Of a DNA stretch of 64,000 nt, positions 45,225 through 53,147 are shown piece after piece. Below the pieces are notes generated by a model. It searched no databases, was not told where the DNA came from, and worked only from the letters and a program-made list of their open reading frames with translations. Made by a program: the position numbers and the translations under genes. This stretch comes from Natrarchaeobius halalkaliphilus (GTDB lineage Archaea > Halobacteriota > Halobacteria > Halobacteriales > Natrialbaceae), in NCBI RefSeq assembly GCF_003841485.1, contig NZ_REFY01000001.1:620001-684000 (forward strand), read 5' to 3'. Each line of letters opens with the position of its first letter. The first letter of the stretch is position 1.

Positions 45225-45251
45225 GTTCCAGTTGAAACGAGGGGGTGGGGG
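45225..45251 (+). other. Origin recognition box, right
   Basis: gttccagttgaaacgagggg followed by gtggggg. It is the inverted partner of the left box, with the AT-rich unwinding stretch between them. Confidence 0.82.
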
Positions 45252-45465
45252 TGTCGGAACGCGGTTGCTATTTAATCACACGGGTTTGCGGTTGTATGTG
45301 TTCAAGGTTCTTGATTTAGCTTCCATCCCAGATTATAGCCTCCATCCCTGATTCATGCGATTGCACACTCCGTCTTGTTTGAACCTCAACTCGTTTGACG
45401 TAGGCTTAAGTGAGTTCGGTTCAGTAGTACGCGCAGACACACCCCGTGTGCTGGAGGCCCTATAG

Positions 45466-46104
45466 ATGGGACTGTTCACAGAACTCAAAGATAGTATCTC
45501 TCGGGCTACGGACCGCCTGTTCTCCGAACAGGAGCCCAAACGAATCGGTATCTATGGTCCGCCGAACGCTGGAAAGACCACGCTCGCAAACCGTATCGCT
45601 CGGGACTGGACCGGCGATGCGATCGGGACGGAAAGCCACATTCCACACGAGACGCGTCGCGCGCGTAGAAAAGAAAACGTCGAGATCGAACGAAACGGTA
45701 AGACGGTGACGATCGACATCGTCGATACACCCGGTGTCACGACGAAGGTCGATTACGAGGAGTTCACCGACGAGATGGACGAAGACGATGCCATCCGTCG
45801 CTCTCGAGAAGCGACAGAGGGCGTCGCTGAAGCGATGCACTGGCTCCGCGAGGACGTCGACGGCGTCATCTACGTTCTCGATAGTGCGGAAGACCCCATT
45901 ACGCAGGTCAACACGATGCTGATCGGGATCATCGAATCTCGAGAACTTCCCGTCCTCATCTTCGCGAACAAGATCGATCTGGACGACTCGAGCGTCAAAC
46001 GGATCGAGGACGCCTTCCCACAGCACAAGACGATCCCCCTATCCGCCAAAGAGGGCGAAAACATGGACGAGGTTTACGGCTCCATCGCGGAGTACTTCGG
46101 GTGA
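45466..46104 (+). CDS. oapA: Origin-associated Era/Der-like GTPase OapA
   Basis: 212 residues. The GTPase motifs are G1 GPPNAGKTT, G3 DTPGVTTK, G4 NKIDLDD and G5 SAKEG. This small GTPase is conserved beside haloarchaeal oriC1 and orc1, hence the name origin-associated protein A in that literature as I recall it; its role at the origin is not established. A good ribosome site (ggagg, 45453-45457) lies 8 bp before the ATG, so unlike many neighbours this transcript has a leader. The next gene starts 6 bp after the stop, and the third overlaps the second, forming one operon. Confidence 0.9.
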   Translation: MGLFTELKDSISRATDRLFSEQEPKRIGIYGPPNAGKTTLANRIARDWTGDAIGTESHIPHETRRARRKENVEIERNGKTVTIDIVDTPGVTTKVDYEEFTDEMDEDDAIRRSREATEGVAEAMHWLREDVDGVIYVLDSAEDPITQVNTMLIGIIESRELPVLIFANKIDLDDSSVKRIEDAFPQHKTIPLSAKEGENMDEVYGSIAEYFG

Positions 46105-46110
46105 ATACCG

Positions 46111-46512
46111 ATGCCGAAGGCAACTAACGCGGACGATTCGAACCCGTCGGACGGCGTTCAAATCGATCTGATCAGCGGCGAGCGGATGGACAGCATGGCG
46201 ACCATGGAGAAGATACGGATGATTTTAGACGGCGTCCACGACGGCAACATCGTCATCCTGGAGGAGGGATTGACGCCGGACGAAGAGAGTCGGCTCATCG
46301 AAACGACGATGGCCGAGATCAATCCCGACGAGTTCAACGGGATCGAAATCGAAACGTATCCGAAATCGGATACTCGCGACTCGTCGTTGCTCGGCCGTCT
46401 CATGGGTGCCGAGGAATCAGAGGCGAAACTGACCGTGATCGGTCCGGCAAACCAGATAGAAACGCTTCACAAGGACGAAACGCTCATCAGCGCGCTCGTG
46501 TCCCGAAACTAA
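46111..46512 (+). CDS. oapB: DUF2073 protein OapB
   Basis: 133 residues. The family core is DLISGERMDSMATMEKIRMI, DGNIVILEEGLTPDEESRLI and LTVIGPANQIETLHKDE, a small alpha/beta domain of unknown activity found next to the origin GTPase across euryarchaea. No catalytic motif is clear. It lies between the GTPase and the zinc-ribbon gene in one operon; its stop overlaps the following start as TAATG. Confidence 0.9.
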   Translation: MPKATNADDSNPSDGVQIDLISGERMDSMATMEKIRMILDGVHDGNIVILEEGLTPDEESRLIETTMAEINPDEFNGIEIETYPKSDTRDSSLLGRLMGAEESEAKLTVIGPANQIETLHKDETLISALVSRN

Positions 46513-47450
46513 TGCCCCACGAATGCACGGACTGTGGTCGGACGTTCCCCGACGGCTCCAAGGAGATGCTTTCGGGCTGTCCCGACTGCGGCGGTAACAA
46601 GTTCCAGTTCACGCCGGCGGGATCGTCCGCGAGCGACGAGGCCGACGCGGAAGCCGATCGAGCACGCAAATCGACTGCACGGAACCGGACGTCGACCGCT
46701 CGACCGGGAGACTCGAGTCGGACCTCCCAGGATCAGTCTCCTCCGTCGTCCACTTCCACCGATCGCTCCGACGCGTCCGACCGTCCGAAGCGACCGGGCC
46801 GACTCGAGAAGCGGGACGTTTCGACGCGAGAGTGGCCGGAGACGGCACGCCGACCCGAAGACCGTTCGTCGTCGACCGCTGACGCGTCGACGGCCGACTC
46901 GACCCGGACGCCGGAGCCAAATCCCGATACGGACGTACGGAGGTCCGACTCCGGCACGGACGTCCGGACGTCCGATACGTCTGCGGCCGGAACGGCCGAT
47001 GGAGAGCCACCGGAGGTGACCGAAGGAAAAGCTCAGTCGAACGCACGAAGCGACGTCGTCTCGAGCGCCGAACTTCCAGCGGAGTGGACATCGAGCGATC
47101 CCCCCGACTCGAGTCCCGAGTCCCCGGCCGAAACGCAACCCGAAACGTCCGGCGAGCGGCCTTCCTCATCAGCGCACCATCGCGACGGGCAGACCCCACA
47201 ACAGGGTGCCGAGGAGAAATCACCGAAAGGCGGGCGAGTCGTCAGCGAGCCGTCGGACGATCAGCCGTCGATCGACGAGTTGCGCGAGGAACTGAACGAA
47301 CAGTTCGAGAGCATCAAGATCGTGAGTCCGGGGCAGTACGAACTCAATTTGATGGGGCTGTACAACCGTGAGGAGTACATTATCTCCTTGCAAGAGGACG
47401 GCCGGTACGTCATCGACGTTCCCGATTCCTGGCGAGACGGCGACGAATAA
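46512..47450 (+). CDS. oapC: Zinc-ribbon protein OapC
   Basis: 312 residues, overlapping oapB by one base. The N-terminal zinc ribbon (HECTDCGRTFPDG and GCPDCGGNKFQF) is followed by a long disordered Ser/Asp/Arg-rich linker (residues 40-245). The C-terminal 60 residues are conserved in the family (IDELREELNEQFESIKIVSP and QYELNLMGLYNREEYIISL). The combination of metal ribbon and long linker suggests a tether between DNA or RNA and another origin factor, which is an inference. Confidence 0.85.
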   Translation: MPHECTDCGRTFPDGSKEMLSGCPDCGGNKFQFTPAGSSASDEADAEADRARKSTARNRTSTARPGDSSRTSQDQSPPSSTSTDRSDASDRPKRPGRLEKRDVSTREWPETARRPEDRSSSTADASTADSTRTPEPNPDTDVRRSDSGTDVRTSDTSAAGTADGEPPEVTEGKAQSNARSDVVSSAELPAEWTSSDPPDSSPESPAETQPETSGERPSSSAHHRDGQTPQQGAEEKSPKGGRVVSEPSDDQPSIDELREELNEQFESIKIVSPGQYELNLMGLYNREEYIISLQEDGRYVIDVPDSWRDGDE

Positions 47451-47465
47451 CGCTTTTCCGATCTT

Positions 47466-47610
47466 CCACGCTGTATCGATTTTCCGCCTTGTGCTCTGTA
47501 TCGATTTTCCGCCTTGTGCTCTATACCGATTTTCCGCCTTGTGCTCTATACCGATTTTCCGCCTTGTGCTCTATACCGATTTTCCGCCTTGTGCTCTATA
47601 CCGATTTTCC
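47466..47610. repeat. 25-bp tandem repeat array, six units
   Basis: The unit ttgtgctctataccgatttt plus ccgcc recurs at exact 25-bp steps (the tttcc element starts at 47481, 47506, 47531, 47556, 47581 and 47606). The first two units read ctgtatcg where later ones read ctatacc. It begins 16 bp after the oapC stop. No open frame or known gene is inside it. Confidence 0.85.
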
Positions 47611-47647
47611 AACGCGTACGCTGTAGAGCGTTGCAGTGGGACGCTCC

Positions 47648-47666
47648 GTTCCAGTTGAAATGGTGG
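47648..47666 (+). other. ORB-like box beyond the origin-associated operon
   Basis: gttccagttgaaatggtgg shares its first 13 bases with both origin recognition boxes, but lacks the G-tract. It lies 40 bp past the tandem array in the non-coding 47451-47821 stretch. Confidence 0.4.
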
Positions 47667-47821
47667 CCTCGAGTGCTGAGTAGTTCACGACAAGCAGATG
47701 CCTGTCCAATATCATCCTGGCGAGACGATAGAACGCAACTCTTGGCGAGACGACAGCCGTCTCGGCTGCAGCCGGCGGTAAGAAGGATGGATTTAAGCGA
47801 TACGGGCGATAGCTCCCGACT

Positions 47822-47911
47822 ATGAGCACCCCAACCAAGATCGTCCTCGGAACGGTTGCCGTATCGGCAGTCCTGTCGCTTTTGCTCGTCTTCCAGACAG
47901 TCTTCGTCTGA
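47822..47911 (+). CDS. 29-residue single-pass membrane peptide
   Basis: The ATG-started frame encodes MSTPTKIVLGTVAVSAVLSL then a hydrophobic stretch LLVFQTVFV: a short polar head and one membrane helix. The TGA stop overlaps the next ATG (TGATG), so the next gene's translation is coupled to it. The overlap, clean codons and membrane-peptide composition make a real gene likely. The partner protein at 47911 is soluble, so this peptide could bring it to the membrane. Confidence 0.6.
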   Translation: MSTPTKIVLGTVAVSAVLSLLLVFQTVFV

Positions 47912-48693
47912 TGTTCGAGCCTCGAAATCTCTCGAGTTCGGTATCGGCCGTTCGTGACCTGCACGCACCGGATGCGCTCGTCTTCGACTGTGCACGCGAT
48001 TTCGAGACGCTTGCGCCCGCGCAGGCGGAGGATCTCGGCCTCGTCGTCGACGGACTCGAGCCGACGAGCTATCCCGACGAGTGGCTGCCGGCCGACACGC
48101 CGGCGCTACTCGCGCGGTATGCGGGCTCCGAGTTCACGATCGGCATGCCGGGCGACGGCAGCATCGTCTGGACGCACCAGACAGCGCCGCCGGTCGTGCT
48201 GGTCAAACCGCGAATCGAGGGCTCGCCCGATCCATTCGTCGATTTCTTGCTCGCTGAGGCGTTCGTCGAACTCGGTCTCGAGGTTCCGGAACACTTCCTC
48301 GGCTTTTTCGAGGCGGAATATCGGGAGTTCGATCGAGCGGTCGATCTCGAGCCGGCCGGCACGTATCAGATCGCAGCGGCGCTGTACGACGGCTGGGTCG
48401 GACTCCAGAGCCGAGACGTCTTTGCCGAGTGGCACGCCGACCACTCCGACCTCGCGGCGGCCTGGCAGGACGCCGGCAGCCGACTCGAGGGCCGTGTTTC
48501 GGAGCTTCCGCGTGCGGTCGCTCGCGGTGACACCGACTTTGCGGACGCGGCCGAACTCGCGTGTGCGGCGATCAAACACGCACTCGAGTTACCGGCTCCG
48601 TTTGCAGCACTCGAGACCGAAGCTTATCGCGACCACGGCTCGTCGTATGCGGTCAGATGGGCCGAGAAGACGTTCGATGCGCTCTCCGAGTAA
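47911..48693 (+). CDS. Conserved haloarchaeal protein, unknown function
   Basis: 260 residues. The start ATG is inside the stop of the membrane peptide gene. The protein is soluble, alpha/beta (LHAPDALVFDCARDFETL, GMPGDGSIVWTHQTAPPVVL) with a helical second half (DPFVDFLLAEAFVELGLEVP and later). It resembles a haloarchaea-only family seen beside the origin operon, but I cannot name a function. No catalytic motif is clear. Confidence 0.75.
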   Translation: MFEPRNLSSSVSAVRDLHAPDALVFDCARDFETLAPAQAEDLGLVVDGLEPTSYPDEWLPADTPALLARYAGSEFTIGMPGDGSIVWTHQTAPPVVLVKPRIEGSPDPFVDFLLAEAFVELGLEVPEHFLGFFEAEYREFDRAVDLEPAGTYQIAAALYDGWVGLQSRDVFAEWHADHSDLAAAWQDAGSRLEGRVSELPRAVARGDTDFADAAELACAAIKHALELPAPFAALETEAYRDHGSSYAVRWAEKTFDALSE

Positions 48694-49112
48694 CCGTTCG
48701 ACGCGCTCTCCGGATGACTGTTCAGCGTGGTTTTTCCTGTCATATATAGTGACAACTACACTTCTGGCACCGAGGATTTCCACGTCCTCCCCAACCGATT
48801 CGCTCGCTCACGCCGTTCGCTCGCTCACCCCTCGCACGGTATCGAATCGCGGTTCGCCGTGCTCACCGCGATACAGCGTGCGCCGCGGTGGATCGATCGG
48901 TTCGGAATCCCCGTGGACGGAAACACTCTCGAATCCGCAACCCCTTCGCTTCCTCTCGAGCCCCCTCGAATACTCGAGTGATTCGAGTGCAGTACATACT
49001 GATGTAATTCGAGCCCCTCGAATATTCGAGTACGTTGAGTACTCGAGTGTAGCGATCTCTCCGTCGTCGAAACCTGTCCGAGATCGTCGAAATTCGCTCT
49101 GCCTCGGTCCGG
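48694..49112. other. Repeat-rich non-coding gap
   Basis: 419 bp without a gene. Around 48770-48830 the string ggatttccacgtcctcccc, followed by gctcgctcacgccgttcgct, looks like a decayed IS1341-type terminus with low-complexity DNA. At 48956-48979 and 49009-49031 lies a direct repeat tcgagccccctcgaata with ctcgagt boxes. Transcription termination of the flanking convergent genes must occur here. Confidence 0.55.
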
Positions 49113-49691
49113 TCAGAAATCGGCGTCGACGCTTCCGTCTTCGTCGAGGTCGATCACGCCGTCGAAGCGCTTGCGGAACTCCTCGACGAGCGACGCATCG
49201 TGGGGTTCTTCGGAGACGTGAAAGAGCCCGACGGCGTCGTACGAAGCGAGTAACTCGAGGATTCGATCGACGGTCTCGAGTGCGTCGTCGTCGCCGGCGT
49301 AGTAGGCGAGTTCGGTGATCGAGTCGAAACTGAGCCGGAGTTTGCCGTCGTACGCGTCGAGAAAGCCGTCGATGTGCTCGACGATGGCGTCGACGTCGTC
49401 GGGGGCGGCGACGTAGTGGACGGTGTCGCTCGTTCGTCGGGAGTAACCGCGTTCGATGCTCAGCGTGTCCAGGATTTCGGCGCGTTCTTCGTCGACGTCG
49501 TAGTACTCGAGTTTCTGTTTGGCTTCGCGGGCTGTCGTTCGGGTGGAGACGACGAGGAAGTGGTCGGTGTCCGTTTTCAGAAAGTCGGTGTCGATGCGGT
49601 CCGTTTCGCCCGTACTCGGATGAAGCAAGAGAACGCCGGTTCCACCGGAAATCGTCGCCGGTGTCCCCTCGATTTCGAGCCGATAATCCAT
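49113..49691 (-). CDS. KaiC/RecA-like protein without Walker A
   Basis: 192 residues. The beginning DYRLEIEGTPATISGGTGVL has the strand-turn of a KaiC/RecA-superfamily domain but no GKT/S loop. The later stretch LRLSFDSITELAYYAGDDDA retains the Walker B-like Asp and the family strand. The ending FRKRFDGVIDLDEDGSVDAD is acidic. It may be a structural or regulatory relative, similar to haloarchaeal DUF7090-like proteins. No partner gene is obvious; it lies convergent with the 47911 gene and downstream of the iron permease. Confidence 0.65.
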   Translation of the reverse strand: MDYRLEIEGTPATISGGTGVLLLHPSTGETDRIDTDFLKTDTDHFLVVSTRTTAREAKQKLEYYDVDEERAEILDTLSIERGYSRRTSDTVHYVAAPDDVDAIVEHIDGFLDAYDGKLRLSFDSITELAYYAGDDDALETVDRILELLASYDAVGLFHVSEEPHDASLVEEFRKRFDGVIDLDEDGSVDADF

Positions 49692-49793
49692 GTTGGCGTG
49701 AACAACTTACGGAATCGACTTAATAGTGCGGATTCCCGCCCCCGAGCGGTGATGCTGAACGGGTACAAATGTCGGGATTTGACCTCTAGACTA

Positions 49794-51416
49794 TCAGTCC
49801 AGGTCGGATCCTTCCTGTCGTAGCAGGACCAACATCGAGAGTCCCGAGATGAAGATGAGAAACAGCGCTGGGATGGCCGCGTATCGATAGGCAAGGGCGT
49901 CCTGGGCGTCCCAGATGATGATTACGAGCGTGTCCATCCCGATGGGGCCGACCATCAGCGTCACCGGTAGTTCCTTCATCGTCGTCAGGAACACGAGGAT
50001 ACCGCCGGCGATCACGCCTGGCATTATCTGTGGCAAGGTAACTCGTCGGAACGTTTCGAGTCGCCCAACATTGAGCGTTCGAGCGGCTTCGATCGTCTGG
50101 CTATCGACTTGTAGTACGGACGACCGAACGGTACCGACCGCCTGGGGCAGAAACCGAATAACGTACGCGAACACGAGCAGCCAGATTCCCTGTCTGTACA
50201 GTGAAGGGAGCGTTCGAGTTCCCAGAAAAACCAACGCGAGCCCGATAACGATGCCCGGAACGGCGAAGCCGACGTAGGTTGCCCGCTCGAGTATTCGGGA
50301 AACCAGCGAGTTCGTTCGCCCGGAGTAGTACGCGACCGGTAGGGCGAACGCACACGCCACCACCGCGGCGAGGAGTGCCAGATGAACCGAGTTGTACACA
50401 AACTCCCACTGGAACTCGAGGGACGGAATCCGATCTCCCTCGCTACGGAATAGCCAGCTCGTAAAGATCGCGACTGGAACGACGAGTGTGACGAAGCCGA
50501 GCAGCGAGATGAAGCTCATCGCCGCCCACTTCCAGTTGCCGAGCCGTATCGTGCTCCCGCTCCCGTCCGTACCGCCGCCTGCGTCTTCGTCGCGTCCGAT
50601 GCCAGCTTCGATGACGAGAACGACGGCCACGATTGCGACCAGCTGTAATGCCAGCAACGCGGCGTATTCGGGAGCGAATCCGCTAAACTCCCAGTATATC
50701 GCGCTCGTGAACACGCTGGCTTGCATGAACGCGGGCGTTCCGAAATCCGATATCGCGTAGAGACCGGCGAGTAATGCTCCGGCGGCGATTCCCGGCCTGA
50801 TCCGGGGAAACGTAATCCGTCGAAACGCCTCGAGCGGGCCGGAGTTGAGCGTGCGGGCCGCATCGACGAGCGAACTGTCCATCGATAGCAGCGCCGCCCT
50901 GGTCGTCAAAAACACGTACGGGTAGGTGTACAGCGTAATGATGAAAATCGATCCGCGAAGCCCGTGGACGCGGGGAAGCGTGACGCCGAGTAAGGAGTCC
51001 ACCTCGCCGCCAGAGCCGAACATGGAGACGAACGCGATCGCGCCGATGTAGCTCGGAATGACGAGCGGGAGCGCGGCTACGACCGTCCAAAAGCGGGGAT
51101 ACGGCAGGTCGGTTCGTGTTGTTAGTACGGCGAGTGGAACGCCGAGTACGATCGAAAACAGCGTGACTGACAGCATCAATCCGATACTGTTCGCCGTAAT
51201 CAACGCGGTCTGTGAGGAGACGACGAGGTCGTAGGCACGTGAGAACTCGACCGTCGACGCCTGCCACACCACCCAGAACATCGGAGTGACGACGAGAAGG
51301 GCGACGATTGCGCTCAGCGACCCCAATGCGGCCGTCCACTTGTTGACACGATCGATCCGGCTACGGATGGAATCGGTCCGACGTGTGGCCTCGGGGTCGT
51401 TCGTTGTCGATTTCAT
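49794..51416 (-). CDS. Iron(III) ABC transporter permease, two fused domains
   Basis: 540 residues with about twelve membrane helices, i.e. two tandem permease domains as in FbpB/SfuB. Each half has the EAA loop that contacts the ATPase: LEAFRRITFPRIRPGIAAG and LETFRRVTLPQIMPGVIAGG. Separating them is a Gly/Asp-rich cytoplasmic loop (GRDEDAGGGTDGSGST). Together with the binding protein at 51568 it makes an Fe(III)-type importer, but no ATPase gene is in the window. It is downstream of the binding protein, probably in one transcript. Confidence 0.92.
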   Translation of the reverse strand: MKSTTNDPEATRRTDSIRSRIDRVNKWTAALGSLSAIVALLVVTPMFWVVWQASTVEFSRAYDLVVSSQTALITANSIGLMLSVTLFSIVLGVPLAVLTTRTDLPYPRFWTVVAALPLVIPSYIGAIAFVSMFGSGGEVDSLLGVTLPRVHGLRGSIFIITLYTYPYVFLTTRAALLSMDSSLVDAARTLNSGPLEAFRRITFPRIRPGIAAGALLAGLYAISDFGTPAFMQASVFTSAIYWEFSGFAPEYAALLALQLVAIVAVVLVIEAGIGRDEDAGGGTDGSGSTIRLGNWKWAAMSFISLLGFVTLVVPVAIFTSWLFRSEGDRIPSLEFQWEFVYNSVHLALLAAVVACAFALPVAYYSGRTNSLVSRILERATYVGFAVPGIVIGLALVFLGTRTLPSLYRQGIWLLVFAYVIRFLPQAVGTVRSSVLQVDSQTIEAARTLNVGRLETFRRVTLPQIMPGVIAGGILVFLTTMKELPVTLMVGPIGMDTLVIIIWDAQDALAYRYAAIPALFLIFISGLSMLVLLRQEGSDLD

Positions 51417-51567
51417 CGTGTGTTTCGCGCACCGATGGGATCAGTTCGCGTGGTCGAGTGCTCGGCGCCCAACGCTCTTGAAACTCTTGATTAGCTCCTC
51501 GAGCAACCCGGGCCCCGGACGGCCGGTGAGCGTGTCCCTGATCAGGAGGTAAAACGGTTGACTGCCG

Positions 51568-52812
51568 TTAGAGTGGAAGCATTCCCTCGTCTTCGAGGAG
51601 TTCGCGGGCTTCCTGCAGCTCCATATCGAAACTACTGAGATCGAAGTTCGGGGAGTTGAGCTCGTCGGGATTCGGCAGCGGTCCGACGTAGTCGACGCCT
51701 TCGACGACGGGGAACTCGCCGTTGGCTTCCATCATGAACTCCTGGCCCTCCTCTGCGACGAGGTGACGCGTAAATTCAGCGACGAGTTCGGGATCGTCGA
51801 CGTTGTTCGTGACGGCGACGCCCGCGACGCTGAACAGACAGCCCGGATCGTCTTCCGTGAACGTTACCCGGATCGGGGAGTCGGGGTCCTCGTTGACGAG
51901 TCGTGCGGCGTAGTAGCTGTTGCCCAGTCCGATGATCGGATCGTCGTCGCCGCCACGTTCGACGGCCGCAGCCTGATCGCTGCCACCGGAGAACAGCTGT
52001 GGATCTTGATCCATGAAACCGCTGACCCACTCTCGAGTCGCGTCTTCGCCTTCGAGTTCCACCATCGACTGAATGAATCCGCGGAACGTTCCGGAGTTCG
52101 GACGCGTCGAGATAATCCCCTCGAACCGGTCGTCGGTCGCGTACTCGAAGATATCGGTCGGCAGTTCGTCCCAGCTGTCGAACGGCGTTTCGTCCAGTCG
52201 ATCTTCGTTGTACTGGATCGAACGGACGCGACCGCTGACGCCGGTCCAGTGTCCGCCGGGCTCGCGGTAACTTTCGGGGACGGTATCGACGACGTCTTCC
52301 GGAAGCTGCTGTACGAGTCTTTCGTCGTGGACTGCACCCAGAGCACCCGGATCCTGGGAGTAGAACACGTCTGCCGGCGTTGCGTCACCCTCCTGAACCA
52401 GCTGGTTGACCTGTGCGTCGTTGTCGTCCCAGTTGCGGTGTATTTCGAGTCCGTCGTACTCTTCTTCGAGGGCTTCGAACACCAGATCGATCTGGTCGCG
52501 TGTTCGGCCCGAGTAGACCGTGACCTCGCCCTCGAGGTCGCCAAGCTCGTCCCAGGAAACCCCGCTTCCGTCGACCGGGCTGGCGAGCGGATCAGCGTCA
52601 GCGACCGTCGCGGTTCCGGCGTCTCCGTTGCCACCGGTATCGGTTCCGCCGTCACCGTTACCGTTACCGTTCCCATTTCCATTCCCGGTCCCGTTTTCAT
52701 CGCTGAGACAGCCAGCGATGCCGGCGGTCCCGGCTACGGTAGCGCCCGTCAGGGCGAGAAACGATCGTCGACCAGTCTTTCGATGCATCCGATTGCTGTT
52801 GCGTCGTCGCAT
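51568..52812 (-). CDS. Iron(III) ABC transporter substrate-binding lipoprotein
   Basis: 414 residues. The start ATG at 52812 is favoured because a TATA box (catatat, 52839-52845) sits 27-33 bp upstream; ATG 52788 is the alternative. GRRSFLALTGATVAGTAGIA, with the lipobox AGIAGC, is a Tat lipoprotein signal. A Gly/Asn repeat linker (GTGNGNGNGNGNGDGGTD) is followed by the FbpA-type binding fold (VTVYSGRTRDQIDLVFEALE, ATPADVFYSQDPGALGAVH, YNEDRLDETPFDSWDELPT). It captures ferric iron outside the membrane. Three DtxR-type operators lie upstream. Confidence 0.92.
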   Translation of the reverse strand: MRRRNSNRMHRKTGRRSFLALTGATVAGTAGIAGCLSDENGTGNGNGNGNGNGDGGTDTGGNGDAGTATVADADPLASPVDGSGVSWDELGDLEGEVTVYSGRTRDQIDLVFEALEEEYDGLEIHRNWDDNDAQVNQLVQEGDATPADVFYSQDPGALGAVHDERLVQQLPEDVVDTVPESYREPGGHWTGVSGRVRSIQYNEDRLDETPFDSWDELPTDIFEYATDDRFEGIISTRPNSGTFRGFIQSMVELEGEDATREWVSGFMDQDPQLFSGGSDQAAAVERGGDDDPIIGLGNSYYAARLVNEDPDSPIRVTFTEDDPGCLFSVAGVAVTNNVDDPELVAEFTRHLVAEEGQEFMMEANGEFPVVEGVDYVGPLPNPDELNSPNFDLSSFDMELQEARELLEDEGMLPL

Positions 52813-52818
52813 ATCTAG

Positions 52819-52836
52819 TTTTAGGCTGACCTAAAA
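52819..52836. promoter_or_regulatory. DtxR/SirR-type operator 1, iron operon
   Basis: ttttaggctgacctaaaa has perfect 7-bp arms around ctga, the haloarchaeal iron-repressor consensus TTAGGxxxxCCTAA. It lies between the TATA box and the binding-protein start, so repressor binding would block initiation. Confidence 0.8.
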
Positions 52837-52838
52837 CA

Positions 52839-52845
52839 CATATAT
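52839..52845 (-). promoter_or_regulatory. TATA box of the iron operon
   Basis: On the minus strand it reads atatatg, 27-33 bp upstream of the ATG at 52812. It marks a leaderless promoter overlapped by operator 1. Confidence 0.55.
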
Positions 52846-52926
52846 CTTCCGATGTTCGTTGCCGACATCAACAAAACGTGGCGGCAGCTACCGCTCGAAG
52901 GGCCGTCAGCCTGAACGATGCCCACG

Positions 52927-52944
52927 TTTTTGGCTGACCTAAAC
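52927..52944. promoter_or_regulatory. DtxR-type operator 2
   Basis: tttttggctgacctaaac, one mismatch from operator 1 in the left arm. Confidence 0.65.
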
Positions 52945-52958
52945 CCCTGTATGTATGA

Positions 52959-52976
52959 TTTTAGGCCACCCTAAAG
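52959..52976. promoter_or_regulatory. DtxR-type operator 3
   Basis: ttttaggccaccctaaag, arms tttagg/cctaaa. With operator 2 it lies closer to the rightward gene, hinting that the methyltransferase side is also iron-controlled. Confidence 0.65.
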
Positions 52977-53021
52977 AGTTTGTCGGTTGATCTCGTTCCG
53001 ACGCGCCTACCGATACCTCGA

Positions 53022-53147
53022 GTGACCGATCAACTTGCGCTTGGGAAAGTGGCCTCAGCACCGGCCCTCGTTACCGATGAAGACGACTCGTCCGTCACCT
53101 CCAAACCCGTAACCGGGAAGGGTTCCCTGCTCGAAGATGGGCTATGA
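53022..53147 (+). CDS. Possible 41-residue leader peptide before methyltransferase
   Basis: A GTG-started frame (M-TDQLALGKVASAPALVT) whose TGA overlaps the methyltransferase ATG as ATGA, 46 bp beyond operator 3. No hydrophobic segment or ribosome site. It could be chance, but the exact overlap would couple translation. Confidence 0.3.
   Translation: MTDQLALGKVASAPALVTDEDDSSVTSKPVTGKGSLLEDGL

Larger units (their letters stand above)
44296..45465. other. Replication origin region (oriC1-type)
   Basis: 1170 bp with no gene, lying between divergent orc1 and the origin-associated GTPase gene. It contains two inverted, nearly identical 27-bp recognition boxes (44906-44932 and 45225-45251) around an AT-rich unwinding stretch (about 44965-45110). 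A weaker box occurs at 44728-44745 (gtttcaactcc). Outer inverted 12-mers (44557-44568 and 45179-45190) and inner gatggatttcga copies complete a nested dyad. This matches haloarchaeal oriC1 layout: orc1, ORB pair and adjacent Era-like GTPase. Confidence 0.88.

Noticed and set aside
47466-47610. Tandem repeats considered as a CRISPR array
   Set aside because: Units are contiguous with no unique spacers, and no cas gene is present.
47954-49318. 454-codon frame across the 47911 gene and the following gap
   Set aside because: Ser/Arg-rich frameshift reading of the real gene that runs on into repeat DNA.
51417-51567. Gap between binding protein and permease searched for an ATPase fragment
   Set aside because: No Walker A or signature motif in any frame; only 151 bp.
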